From Pseudoalteromonas caenipelagi (GTDB lineage Bacteria > Pseudomonadota > Gammaproteobacteria > Enterobacterales > Alteromonadaceae), in contig NZ_JABBPG010000009.1 of assembly GCF_013140855.1 (NCBI RefSeq), forward strand, positions 1 to 64,000: a stretch of 64,000 bases of DNA, in the 5' to 3' direction. Under the pieces are notes generated by a model, which saw only the letters and a list, made by a program, of their open reading frames with translations, was not told where the DNA came from and did no database searches. A program made the position numbers and the translations under genes. Below, piece by piece: positions 56,001-63,300 of this stretch (the stretch's first letter is position 1; each line of letters opens with the position of its first letter).

Positions 56001-56234
56001 CAATTTAACGGCAGAGTGTTCATAGGCTTATTACGCTGGCAATATGAAATTGACAGCCTAAGTGATGGTGGCAACTCTCAAACTTACAAAGATGATGGCT
56101 TCAGTGGTTATTTGGGCGGGGGAGTTTACTACGAGGTATCAAAAAAGCTGTCGGTTGGACTTGACTATAGCCACTACTTTTTATCAAAAAATGATATTGG
56201 TGAAATAGCGTTGGGGTTGCAATACCGCTTTTAG
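44058..56234 (+). CDS. Giant secreted multi-Ig protein fused to an outer-membrane barrel, cassette 2
   Basis: The 4058-residue protein begins at ATG 44058, after TTTGGAGTAAGT; the upstream in-frame TTG is rejected. A signal peptide (cut after SVSA near 27) and a unique N-domain lead to Ig-like repeats. Four near-identical 97-residue repeats (about 413-800; two Cys each) are followed by a series of beta-roll-like repeats with Ser/Thr/Gly, a short RTX-like GSGADTIRPGAGTDTMTGN (about 1720), cadherin-like and He_PIG repeats, HYR, Calx-beta, and calcium motifs DSDGDLIPDD/DSDGDGIPDF (about 3450). A GlyGly-CTERM-like segment (about 3836-3860) is followed, without a stop, by a second signal-like stretch ending GPAQA and a 180-residue OmpA-like barrel ending LGLQYRF. 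The C-terminal third matches giant 1. Confidence 0.85.
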   Translation: MRYQIKANVKYWLFVWLSVFSLSVSAFSINYKVKSGSGVANISHTDNSITYLIDAGTATSYTSSTMTVYSGIAVAADAFINQAPSASAGGYIFYTSDSNNNFSFDSITIYANLQVSASNYQINLKGYDGGTAATPVTATITVPLGQIGDVFTITRGTDFSGADWQNVDTVVLEFYDTASNVYNNNFAIDTITVTPVASNSAPTDISLSATSINQSATGASASVGTLSTTDSDGGDSHTYSLVTNGASANGTCTASGDDNNASFSISGTTFQTQSALSAGSYNVCVQTNDGTTTFQKTFSITVNDNVAPNAPSTPDLDAASDTGSSNTDNITNDTTLTLSGTAESGSTVTLYSDQVNGGATSIGSGTATGGNWQITTSALSATTHAISAKATDGSSNVSSSSSSLSVTIDTTAPTVAEVTAVTTPTNDTTPNYTFSTTEAGTLSMGGSCGTSTSTTIGSTGNQSITLTQTDNSTALAAGTYTNCTVTVTDSAGNASSAQTITSFTIDTTAPTLAEVTAVTTPGNDTTPSYTFSTTETGTLSVGGSCGTSSSTTISSTGNQTITLTQTDNSTALAAGTYSNCTITVTDSSGNASSALSISSFTIDTTAPTLAEVTAVTTPGNDTTPSYTFSTTEAGTLSMGGSCGTSTSTTIGSIGNQTITLTQTDNSTALAAGTYTNCTVTVTDSAGNASSAQAITSFTIDTTAPTLAEVTAVTTPGNDTTPSYTFSTTETGTLSVGGSCGTSTSTTIGSTGNQTITLTQADNSTALAAGTYTDCTVTVTDAAGNASAAQAITSFTIDTTGPTFDGANSTPNDNATNVTVSDDIVLDFSENIALGTGNITIRNVSNSSDFEVFNVATKSDGTTTTPSAGRISITNDKIYINPTSDLTGNRNYAIRVDATAVDDSVGNNFDGISDDTTFNFSTGNTPPSVDLDSGTGGNDSTASFTEAGGAVNIAASAAVTEADGDTITTITVSLTNDQDGASEGLNVTAAAQDALSGISGSSEITLQDTITVSGATATASEVQTFLQAVTYNNTSSSANETARTVTVVINDGTDNSTSRTATISVSNVTAATSSAASFNTTNGTNLSPAITFTSDDETLTIADTSHITGSTADGSTGTDTLSVPTGSDLTGFTSLTGFETLTPDSGASITLNESQHDAFSTINGAGTNQFTISSADGDQALTGDADIESYVLGEAMSFTLADAAQNVTGSTGDDTVNVTTLSATGTLNGGSGTDTLQASSGANISGATVSAFESLTLASGASVTMSEAQHDSFSTVTAPGSETITISSATDGLTGNSAVESYSLSVANTFTLGSASQNLVGSASDDTVNVGTLTATGSIVGGSGTDTLTVGNGGSIAGATISGFENLTVTSGGSATLSASQLSAFSGTVSGAGTETITVSGDGSVSTLSAIENYTLLDDSTNTRSVTVNGATHSVTGSSTTDAITFDIGTLTYTGTLTGDSTVADTLSMSSGADITSASISNITNLTLASGASVAMTASQNSAFSGTITAPGSETITISGDGDFTTLVGVETYSVGDDTTNTRTITVATGTTSVTASSATDAITFAIGGSTYTGTLTGDSTVADQVQVTDGADVSGGVFTNIGSLSVGSGATVAIDSANLSNFATAISGSGGSETLKLMDGGTFDFSTTSISAIEGIAIGTNNNATITLTDNFSADGQTVSVTNSSGSAITADLVINASAFATDVLQITAADLDGSDTITGGSGADTIRPGAGTDTMTGNSGNDNFAGAASDLNGDTIADLAAGDTITITGITGLTTSNVRFNGTGTLEVDTDATTFASPEVSLTLTNAPANDLVYTVADSGSDTLITFAAANNVPVFSSLNGGSTFTENGSSVAIDTDVTVADTELDALNGGNGNYSGASVTIARNGGANSSDVFSNSGLLGTLTQGNTFTYNSTSVGTVTTNSSGTLVLTFNSSATSAMVDGVLQSINYGNSSEDPSSSVTLNYTFNDGTENSTGTNQAVVNITAVNDAPTDIALTATSINQSATGTAATVATASTTDIEAGDSHTYSLVSVGASNGGTCSASSGNGSFQFTASTLQTQGSTSPGDYTICVQTSDGTATFQKSFTITVNDNVAPNAPSTPDLDSGSDTGASSTDNITNDATPTLSGTAESGSTVNLYSDQVGGGATSIGSATATGGNWQITTSTLASGTAHSITAKATDSANNTSASSAALSVTIDTTAPTTPSTPDLATASDSGSSSTDNLTNDTTPTFTGTGTTGDTITIISSVDGSVGSAVVSSGQWSITTSALSSGAHTITARASDTAGNVTDSSGLSVTIDATAPTGVTAAIDQSKIDATNEAAMSFTLTGLEGSGTGSFTYQISDGTSSVSSASAISITGSTQQVSSINVTNLAEGTLTLSVTATDIAGNASSAFTDTVTKQYNVAPTAVNDSLSVTEDVANSLNVLSNDSDPENGIVVSSVTIKTSPTKGQVSVSNGVVTYTPNANENGSDSFTYTVKDSDQAESNVATVSVTITPVNDLPVAANFTPNISEDTPTSALTVRASATDVEDTNPTGNIEIATQPTKGAVNIDQTAGTLVYTPNANETGSDSFTYTILDSAGGRSNVATVSINIGAVNDRPVAGNDSVTTNEDTATTLAILANDTDVEDNGFVGADIALEDKGNGAGVYTEANVTVATDGVITITPNLNQNGTLTFTYTIEDSDGLRSDPATVTVNITAVNDAPVAVDNTAQILEDGNIEINVLGNDSDVDSQLNTSSVTVVTNPQGGSAQVQGTGSIVYTANANFFGSDSFTYTVQDAEGLTSNVATVNITVSSVNDVPEISGTPSTSVNEDESYSFTPTAVDADQDTLTFSVSNLPVWAAFDDTNGAITGTPTEGQDGTYSGIVVSVSDGQATVSLTAFTVEVVAVNDAPTIQGIAPTSVKQDEQYSFVPQAEDIDSTSLTFSIAGLPSWALFDSATGSLTGTPTRQDVGIFENIVITVSDGELQTSLPVFAITVEPTNEAPVASNMQQNVKEDGTTSFVAAVEDADGDTLTLTLQSQPQNGQVAIQGTTFSYTPLPNFNGSDGFTFSASDGELSSEVVTVSISVLPINDVPIAVDDNFVFDFVSTNQYVLPVLENDSDADGDKITIIGAKASLGTVTITDSTLVYQGVSNAQGPVTIKYVITDGSKERASAVATLTINNVTGGNAPTIQAPSDITVNATGLFTKVDLGTAVATDSQGNPLPVSLTRNTPIFAPGKHLVYWQTVDSNNLAATASQTVNVNPLVSLQKNSRVAEDRSHSVSVYLNGVSPSYPVTIPYTVSGTANSSDHDIQAGEVVISSGTEAKIEFTIFADGLVEGNETIVITLDGGLNVGTKSSSIVTIVEDNAAPSITTSVTQNNEERSLITATNDEVQINATVFDPNPNDQVTVSWQAESGLVNSATDPLQFVFNPQGVATGIYKVSVTAKDNATPSLSTTKDVFIEIIESLGSLGGNDSDGDLIPDDQEGYTDSDGDGIPDFQDAISECNVMQEQALESGQFLVEGDPGVCLRKGVTVAQNQTGGLQLLETELPNDPSATNTGGLFDYIATGLPQAGDVYSIVLPQRLPVPLGAIYRKLKNGQWVDFVVDTDNQLLSAQGEPGFCPPPGDTQWVSGLVEGAWCIQLRIVDGGPNDDDGIANGTIVDPGGIAVPLSNNALPKANTDTATIVSGQSIAINVLVNDTDQDGDLLTITGVSVDFGAVEVINDQVHYTPPNMFIGQATIQYSITDNKGGTSSSTVSVSVITNKAPVAVDDSAISNGGAVLVIDVLANDSDPEGAALYLVSASAEQGSVAINVDNTITYTPKTGFSGTDIITYVVRDEYGASTEGVVSVVVNTSQNTTITNSSSGSLGGLLVLLTTAIFIRRSRLFAAVLVVFGIAAMGPAQANSELWQFTGSVGQATADSELRATQLSIEKVDDKGTSWSIGAFYEVLPSLHVGLRYIDLGEGEVRFSGDVSSVDQAQNILAKEAPVLPSGVSAQIDFSKSITNQFNGRVFIGLLRWQYEIDSLSDGGNSQTYKDDGFSGYLGGGVYYEVSKKLSVGLDYSHYFLSKNDIGEIALGLQYRF
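45298..46461 (+). repeat. Four tandem 291-bp coding repeats in giant gene 2
   Basis: Each unit encodes 97 residues from TLAEVTAVTTP to TSFTIDTTAP, with GGSCGTS and Y(T/S)NC in each. Units 1 and 3 share long identical stretches, and units 2 and 4 likewise (offset 582 bp), showing that a two-unit block was duplicated after the single-unit duplication. Confidence 0.9.
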
Positions 56235-56257
56235 ATATATAAGTGTACCGATAACAC

Positions 56258-56285
56258 AAAGCCCCATGATAGGGGCTTTTTTATA
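56258..56285. terminator. Terminator after giant gene 2
   Basis: Stem AAAGCCCC/GGGGCTTT with ATGATA loop, followed by a T run; also placed to end the convergent gsk. Confidence 0.85.
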
Positions 56286-56317
56286 TGTGCTGCTTGTAGC
56301 TGTAATCTATATGAGGT

Positions 56318-57622
56318 TTACTTATCCCAATAAGATTGCTCTAGTGAATCTTCTCGCTCTGGTAGACCACGCGATAAGCGCGGTGAGTGTTGCACTAACA
56401 CTTCGTAACTCGCACGGTTGGCATATTTACTAATTTGTGCCAATGAAGAGTATGTAATAGCTTGCTGCTCATGTTTAGCTGAATTTGGCACATTTAATTT
56501 GTGATATTCGTTTGCAGATAAATCATGTAGCACCGCCGCTAGTGCGCAGTCTCCAGCACCATTGGTGTTTTTAATAGTGTCTGGGCCACCCATATAAGGT
56601 GCAGTATGGCTGTATGCTCTGATTGGTTTTTTACAATCAGCTTTGCGCATACCGCGAGAGAATTCGTAGCGGTTGAATTCAGCAATTGCTCCAGGCAACA
56701 ATGGGTATTCAGTCTCACGCTTAAACTGTTCATCAACGTAGCCCGCCATAAATAGGCCTTTGGGACCTGCTGTACAAATAACTAAATCTACCCAGTCTAG
56801 TGCTTTATCAGCCGCTAATAGAGGGTCAGAAAACCCTGTAATAGCTTCACCTTCTTCTTCGTTCATAGCGAGAATGTCAACGTGGTTTTCAACAAACTCA
56901 GCCCACCAAGTTGGGTCTTGTTCTATCAAAAACTTGGTACCCAATGTCAATACAACAGGGACTCCTGCTTGGTTGGCATAGTGCACTGCTTGCATGGTAG
57001 CTTGCGTCATTGTTTCATCGCCACTGGTGCGCATTAAATAAGCACTGATCACTAAAGCTGATGCATTTTCAATGAGCGATTGAGAAATAGACTCAGGACG
57101 AAGGTAGTTCATCAAACCAGCGCTAATCGCAAAGGTTCGTTCACCTGTGTTATCTATCAAAGTAAAGCACCGACCTATTGGGCCATCAACAGGTTGAAGG
57201 TGGTTTAAGTCGACACGACTAGAGGTGTTACACAAAAACTTGTATGCATAACTACCAACGGTAATATTTTCGCTCATTACACCTAGCAAAACCGAACGAT
57301 CATCGGCAAGTACTGAATAGTTGTGCATTGTATTACCTATGGTGCCACCAGCAAACTCATATTCGATCATATTGTCGCGTTTTAAGCGTTCATATAATGC
57401 GTTGGTAATGTCGCTTGCAATTACTTGTGACATGCCGCGCTGTAAACCAAACTCATCCAAAAATGCCTGATCAACTTTCGCTTCTATATCTACAACGATT
57501 TGATCGATGCCACAAATATAACTGTGCTTCAAACCATTTTCGTTACCTAACTGGTTGACTAGAGGGTCTTTATCTTCCACTGGAAAATAATGTTTATGCC
57601 TGCGGCGTCCCGGAAATTTCAT
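56318..57622 (-). CDS. gsk: Inosine-guanosine kinase
   Basis: The 434-residue PfkB-family kinase phosphorylates inosine and guanosine in purine salvage. It is the same length as E. coli Gsk and carries its characteristic blocks: MKFPGRRRHKHYFPV at the start, FAGGTIGNTMHNYSVLADDR (about 90-109), VDGPIGRCFTLI, and the catalytic NTNGAGDCALAA (about 351-362). The C-terminus SPRLSRGLPEREDSLEQSYW is also typical. It is monocistronic, and its terminator is shared with giant gene 2. Confidence 0.96.
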   Translation of the reverse strand: MKFPGRRRHKHYFPVEDKDPLVNQLGNENGLKHSYICGIDQIVVDIEAKVDQAFLDEFGLQRGMSQVIASDITNALYERLKRDNMIEYEFAGGTIGNTMHNYSVLADDRSVLLGVMSENITVGSYAYKFLCNTSSRVDLNHLQPVDGPIGRCFTLIDNTGERTFAISAGLMNYLRPESISQSLIENASALVISAYLMRTSGDETMTQATMQAVHYANQAGVPVVLTLGTKFLIEQDPTWWAEFVENHVDILAMNEEEGEAITGFSDPLLAADKALDWVDLVICTAGPKGLFMAGYVDEQFKRETEYPLLPGAIAEFNRYEFSRGMRKADCKKPIRAYSHTAPYMGGPDTIKNTNGAGDCALAAVLHDLSANEYHKLNVPNSAKHEQQAITYSSLAQISKYANRASYEVLVQHSPRLSRGLPEREDSLEQSYWDK

Positions 57623-57783
57623 GTTTTACCCGTGTGTGTTGAGCTCAAGAAATAAAAAAAGCGGCGAATTATAGCTTAAGTGTAGCCTTGAGAGCCACGT
57701 GATTTTGTTATTTTCTAGGACGATTGCACTAAATTAGCGAAAAACCATCAATTTTTTATGGTTTTTAGGTTCTGATACATAGT

Positions 57784-57978
57784 TAACCTCAGCTGCACAT
57801 AAGCGAATTTGCCCAATAAAGCTATTTCGCACACTTTCTTCGCTATTTTCACTTGTAATAGCACGCTATTACTTCGCGAAAATGCCTTGATATTGAGCGA
57901 AATATCATCATTGGATATTGAAAAAGTTACAACATCTCCATTGTGAGCCATCAAAACTCTTATCCGCAGCTGAGGTTA
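57784..57978. mobile_element. MITE-like element, 195 bp
   Basis: The ends are inverted repeats of 20 bases matching at 18: TAACCTCAGCTGCACATAAG on the left and, read inward, TAACCTCAGCTGCGGATAAG on the right. The inside has a perfect small palindrome GTAATAGC/GCTATTAC and no believable gene. An unambiguous target duplication is not seen. The size and ends fit a non-autonomous derivative of an insertion sequence whose family I cannot name. It lies between gsk and tadA, where it could affect tadA transcription. Confidence 0.65.
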
Positions 57979-58054
57979 GTTAAATGGTATTGGTTTCTCA
58001 CTTGCGGTGTTCAAGATATACTAGGTGGTGTTTTTAACTGTGATTTAGATAGAC

Positions 58055-58558
58055 ATGAGTGAGCTAGAACAAGACAGATATTGGATGTCCCAAGCGTTGA
58101 TTTATGCAGATAAAGCTGAACAGCAAAATGAAATCCCAGTAGGTGCGGTCATTGTCAAAGACAACAAACTTATTGCTGCAGGGTGGAATCAGTCTATTTG
58201 TAATCATGACCCGTCAGCACATGCGGAAATGCAAGCCATTAGGCAGGCTGGACAAGTGCTTAAAAACTACCGTTTGGTGGATTGTACGTTATATGTGACG
58301 TTAGAGCCTTGCCCAATGTGTGCAGGTTTATTGGTTCATAGCCGCTTGAGTCGAGTGGTATTTGGTGCAAAAGATGCTAAAACAGGGGCGGCTGGGTCAA
58401 TTATGAATATAGTTAGAGATCCAAAGCTAAATCACCAGTTAGATGTAACCGACGGGGTGTTAGCTGATGAGTGTGCGCAAAAACTTTCTGCCTTTTTCAG
58501 GCGCCGTCGCAAAGAAATAAAAGAAGCCAAAAAGAAACAAAAAGCGGCTCAAGGTTGA
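58055..58558 (+). CDS. tadA: tRNA-specific adenosine-34 deaminase
   Basis: The 167-residue zinc enzyme converts A34 to inosine in tRNA-Arg(ACG). The zinc and catalytic motifs are HAEMQAIRQAG near 56-66 and PCPMCAGLLVHSRL near 86-99. The C-terminus is Lys-rich. Proximity to mltF and purL matches the E. coli arrangement. The end overlaps the convergent small basic gene by 10 bases, and GCGGCTCAA/TTGAGCCGC forms a hairpin at the stop. Confidence 0.95.
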   Translation: MSELEQDRYWMSQALIYADKAEQQNEIPVGAVIVKDNKLIAAGWNQSICNHDPSAHAEMQAIRQAGQVLKNYRLVDCTLYVTLEPCPMCAGLLVHSRLSRVVFGAKDAKTGAAGSIMNIVRDPKLNHQLDVTDGVLADECAQKLSAFFRRRRKEIKEAKKKQKAAQG

Positions 58559-58707
58559 GCCGCCATTTCTTCCATTTGTAGTAGTGCGAATAACTTTCTT
58601 CTTAGTAGCACTTTTTTATGTATATTTTTCAGCAAGACACGACGTCTGTTTGGTGATGTATGTCGTGTGTTACGTTTAAATTGATGAGTTCGACGTCTTT
58701 TAAGCAT
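58549..58707 (-). CDS. Small, extremely basic protein of unknown function
   Basis: The 52-residue product begins MLKRRRTHQFKRNTRHTSPN and has Arg/Lys-rich helices with a short acidic, hydrophobic end (LQMEEMAAQP). The ATG at 58707 is preceded, at ideal distance, by AAGGAGGT, a perfect anti-16S match, which strongly supports translation. It is convergent with tadA, overlapping it by 10 bases, and follows mltF on the same strand after 80 bases. The composition suggests binding to RNA or DNA, like a small ribosomal or nucleoid protein, but I recognise no family. Confidence 0.6.
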   Translation of the reverse strand: MLKRRRTHQFKRNTRHTSPNRRRVLLKNIHKKVLLRRKLFALLQMEEMAAQP

Positions 58708-58787
58708 CAGAACCTCCTTATATGTGTGAGAGAAAAGCACGTGTGGAGCTTTACAGGTCTATATTGCAAGTTAATGACACAAGCAAC

Positions 58788-60149
58788 CTATTTGCCAGAG
58801 TTTACACTTAGCGCATGGTTTTCATCTAACCAGATCAGTGCATCATAATAGCGGCGTATGTTATCTACATACTGTACAGCAACATCTCCGCGTGCATATC
58901 CATATTTAGTTTTTCGATAGTAGCGTTTTTTTATAAGCAGTGGTAGCCGTTTTTTAACATCTGCCCAACTGTCTGGATCGGCACCTTGTTGCTGCGTAAT
59001 TATCCGAGCGTCGTTTACATGGCCCCAGCCTACGTTATAAGACGCTAGCGCAAACCATGTTCTGTCTGGCTGGGGGATACGAGCAGGAATACGTTTGAGT
59101 AGTTTAGCAAGATATTGCGCACCTCCTCGAATGTTTTGTTCCGGCTTTAACCGATTGGTAACCCCTACCTGCTTGGCCGTCGGTAGCGTTAACATCATTA
59201 TACCGCGTACGCCCGTTGGTGACTTTGCTCTGGGGTTCCACATGGACTCTTGATAGCTAAGTGCAGCCAAAAGACGCCAATCTATGTTCTTTGCATATTG
59301 CTTAAACCAAGCTAAATAAGTTGGTAATACTTCATGTGCCGCTTCCACAAATGCCAGTGCATTAACATAGTTAAAAGAAGATACATGTCCGTAATACTTC
59401 TCCTCTAATGTATAGAGCACATCCGTTTGCTTTAGTTCAGCAAAAAACGGCAGCAATAATGCAAATAACGAATCATCGCCATCATTACGCAATACCCAAG
59501 AAATTGGATCGTCTCTAGTAATTGAAAAACCAATGCTGACGGTTGGATGGTAGCGGCGAAAAAGTGCCAAGGTGTGTGAATCGGCAATCGTGTATGCTAT
59601 TTGTTCGTCGATAATACCAAGTAGTAGTTCTTCTTCATCTTTTTCTGTCACCGCGTGCCACGTGAGCGCTGGGTACTGCTGTTTAAGTGCTTGTAATGTT
59701 AATACGTGACTAGAGTTGGCTAATACCGTGATAGGTTGATCGATGTCCTCGATACTCCTAGGCCTTGTTCGACCTTGTTTGAACACAAGCTTTTGACTTA
59801 TAGAACGGTAGCTTGGACCAAATTTGTATTTGTGAGTTCTTTTGGGATGATAGCTTATCCCTGAGGCAATCATGTCTAAATCGCCGTTATCTAGCCTTTC
59901 AAACAGCTCAGATAAACTGAAAAAAGGCACCATTTGTAACCTTACACCAAGAAAATCAGCAAACTCGGCGCTCAGCTCGTACTCATAACCTTGTTCACCA
60001 TGGCGAGCTTGAAAATAATTACCAGGGCCGGCAAGCGTTCCCACTCTGATAATCTGCTTGTGTTTTATTCGTTCAAGTTGGTTGTCAGTGGCTTGCTCGC
60101 AGCCAAGCAACATACAAAACAAGGTAGCAATAAAAACAAATTTAATCAT
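58788..60149 (-). CDS. mltF: Membrane-bound lytic murein transglycosylase F
   Basis: The 453-residue lipoprotein has a lipobox CMLLGCEQ (Cys near 17), a periplasmic solute-binding domain (about 30-260; IIRVGTLAGPG, SELFERLDNGDLDMIASG) and a C-terminal SLT domain with catalytic Glu in LLAALSYQESMWNP (about 297), TGVRGIMMLT and ASYNVGWGHV. It cleaves the MurNAc-GlcNAc bond in peptidoglycan to anhydro-muropeptides. Neighbour of purL on the opposite strand, as in E. coli. Confidence 0.93.
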   Translation of the reverse strand: MIKFVFIATLFCMLLGCEQATDNQLERIKHKQIIRVGTLAGPGNYFQARHGEQGYEYELSAEFADFLGVRLQMVPFFSLSELFERLDNGDLDMIASGISYHPKRTHKYKFGPSYRSISQKLVFKQGRTRPRSIEDIDQPITVLANSSHVLTLQALKQQYPALTWHAVTEKDEEELLLGIIDEQIAYTIADSHTLALFRRYHPTVSIGFSITRDDPISWVLRNDGDDSLFALLLPFFAELKQTDVLYTLEEKYYGHVSSFNYVNALAFVEAAHEVLPTYLAWFKQYAKNIDWRLLAALSYQESMWNPRAKSPTGVRGIMMLTLPTAKQVGVTNRLKPEQNIRGGAQYLAKLLKRIPARIPQPDRTWFALASYNVGWGHVNDARIITQQQGADPDSWADVKKRLPLLIKKRYYRKTKYGYARGDVAVQYVDNIRRYYDALIWLDENHALSVNSGK

Positions 60150-60304
60150 TAGATGTTACTCCCGTTTTGCTATAAGCATGTTTTCACGGTAGCTAACTTT
60201 ACGTATGAACGCAAAATAAAAACAATTGTTGCACTTTTAGTACACCTAAAACTTTGGTTTTAAATTAAAAAGTGGGATTTTTGCGAGTTTTGGCATTATT
60301 AGTG

Positions 60305-60333
60305 TTAAACCCAAGCGACATTTCTACTATAAT
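60305..60333 (+). promoter_or_regulatory. Promoter of purL
   Basis: TTAAAC (60305-60310) and a perfect TATAAT (60328-60333) are separated by 17 bases. The start codon lies 48 bases beyond the -10 box. No clear PurR operator was found. Confidence 0.6.
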
Positions 60334-60380
60334 AGCGACCCTAAATATCGTTCAATCCCTAACCCCGGATGAAAATACCT

Positions 60381-63300
60381 ATGTTGATCTTACGTGGTGC
60401 GCCAGCACTTTCTGATTTCAAAGTTCAAAAAATCCTTAAAACCTGCGTAGATGCAAATTTACCTGTTACCGGTATTTATGCAGAATTTATGCACTTTGCA
60501 GACTTAACTACAGAGCTAAGCGATTCGGAACTAGACAAACTAAACAAACTACTCAAGTACGGTCCAACTATTGCCGAACATGAGCCACAAGGTGCGCTTA
60601 TTTTAGTAACACCACGTATCGGTACCATTTCTCCGTGGGCGTCAAAAGCAACTGATATTGCAAACAACTGTGGTTTAGATAAAGTACACCGTGTGGAGCG
60701 TGGTATTGCATACTATGTTGAAGGTGATTTATCTGCTGAACAACTAAATGAGGTTGCAAAGCTAGTACACGACCGTATGACAGAGTCTGTACATAATAGT
60801 CTTGAAAGCGCAGGCCAGCTATTTCGTGTTGAAGAGCCGCGCCCAATGTCATCTGTAAATATTCTTGGTGGCGGTCGTGAGGCGCTTGTAAAGGCAAACG
60901 TTGAGCAAGGCTTTGCACTAGCTGATGATGAAATTGACTACTTAGTTGAAAACTTCACAAAACTTGGTCGTAACCCGAACGACATCGAATTATTCATGTT
61001 CGCACAGGCGAACTCTGAGCACTGTCGTCACAAAATCTTCAACGCTGATTGGACAATCGATGGTAAAGAGCAGCCTAAGTCGCTGTTCAAAATGATTAAG
61101 AATACTTACGAGACGCACCCAGAAAACGTACTGTCGGCTTATAAAGATAACGCAGCGGTAATGAAGGGCTCAAAAGCGGGTCGTTTCTTCCCAAATAAAG
61201 AAGGGGAATACAGCTACAATCAAGAGAACATTGAAATCTTGATGAAGGTTGAAACCCATAACCACCCAACTGCAATTGCGCCATTCTCTGGTGCATCAAC
61301 GGGGTCTGGTGGTGAAATTCGTGACGAAGGTGCAACAGGCCGTGGTTCTAAACCAAAAGCAGGTCTAGTTGGTTTTACTGTATCTAACCTTCGCATCCCT
61401 GGTTTTGAGCAGCCGTGGGAAACAAACTTCGGCAAGCCAGGTCGTATTGTTGATGCTCTAGACATCATGATCGACGGTCCTCTAGGTGGTGCGGCGTTCA
61501 ACAATGAATTTGGTCGTCCTAACCTACTTGGTTACTTCCGTACTTACGAAGAAAAAGTTAACAGCCACAACGGTGAAGAAGTGCGTGGTTACCACAAGCC
61601 AATTATGCTTGCAGGTGGTCTAGGTAACATCCGTACTGAGCACGTTCAAAAGGGTGAAATTCCAGTTGGCGCTAAGCTAGTTGCACTAGGTGGCCCTGCG
61701 ATGAACATTGGCCTTGGTGGTGGTGCCGCATCATCAATGGCATCTGGTCAGTCAAATGAAGACCTAGATTTTGCGTCTGTACAACGTGAAAACCCAGAGA
61801 TGGAACGTCGTTGTCAGGAAGTGATCGACAAATGTTGGCAGCTAGGTGACGAAAACCCAATCGCGTTTATCCACGATGTGGGCGCGGGTGGTCTTTCAAA
61901 CGCATTCCCAGAGCTTGTAGACGACGGTGGTCGTGGTGGTAAATTCCAACTGCGTAACATTCCGAACGATGAGCCGGGCATGGCTCCACATGAGATCTGG
62001 TGTAACGAATCACAAGAGCGTTATGTATTAGCGGTAGCGGCAGAAGACTTCGCTCGTTTTGAAGAAATCTGTAAGCGTGAGCGCGCACAGTACGCTGTAA
62101 TTGGTGAAGCAACAGAAGAGCGTCACCTAACAGTTGCGGATAGCCACTTTGATAACAACCCAGTAGACCTGCCACTTGATGTATTACTTGGTAAAGCACC
62201 AAAGATGCACCGCGACGTTGAGTCTAAACAGGCGCAAGGTCAAGCGCTGGAAACAGATAGCATCAACGTAGACGAGGCGGCTAAGCGTTTACTTCGTTTA
62301 CCAACCATTGCTGAAAAAACATTCCTTATCACTATCGGTGACCGTACAGTCACTGGCTTGGTAGCTCGTGACCAAATGGTGGGTCCTTGGCAGGTGCCAG
62401 TAGCTAACTGTGCAGTAACAGCTGCCGCGTTTGACACTTACCACGGTGAAGCAATGTCAATGGGTGAGCGTACACCTGCGGCACTTCTAAACTATGGTGC
62501 ATCGGCACGTTTAGCTGTCGCTGAGGCATTGACTAACATCGCTGGTGCAAATATTGGTGGTCTTGAGAACATCAAACTATCGGCAAACTGGATGGCGGCA
62601 GCAGGTCACCCAGGTGAAGACGCTGGTCTTTACGAAGCAGTTAAAGCTGTAGGTGAGGAGTTATGTCCAGCACTAGGTCTAACTATCCCAGTTGGTAAAG
62701 ACTCAATGTCGATGAAGACAACATGGCAAGATGACGGTGAAGATAAAGCGGTTACAGCGCCTCTTTCTCTAGTGATCACTGCGTTTGGTCGTGTAGAAGA
62801 CATTCGTAAAACGGTAACACCTCAGCTTCGCACTGATAAAGGTGACTCAAGCCTAATCTTAGTTGATTTAGGTGCGGGTCAAAACCGTATGGGTGCATCA
62901 AGTCTTGCACAGGTTTACAAGCAGCTTGGTGATAAGACGCCTGACGTTGATAGCCCAGAACTATTAAAAGGTTTTTACAACGCGATGCAAGCACTTGTCG
63001 CTGACGAGAAGCTACTTGCTTACCATGACCGTTCAGACGGTGGTTTATTTACAACGGTTGCTGAAATGGCATTCGCAGGTCGTACAGGTGTGACCGTAAA
63101 TCTTGATAGCCTAACGGGTTCTGACATCGAAGCGCTTTACAACGAAGAGCTAGGTGCAGTGATTCAGGTTCGAAACTCCGACCTCGCGGCAGTTGAAACT
63201 GTTTTAGCGGATAACGGCCTTGCGGCAATCAGCCACAATATCGGTGCATTAAACACACAAGATAAAGTTATCTTCAACCGTGGTGGTGAAGCTGTTCTTG

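Noticed and set aside
57748..57954. 68-codon minus-strand frame within the MITE-like element
   Set aside because: It has no family, crosses one inverted end, and no ribosome-binding site is evident; best treated as part of the element.
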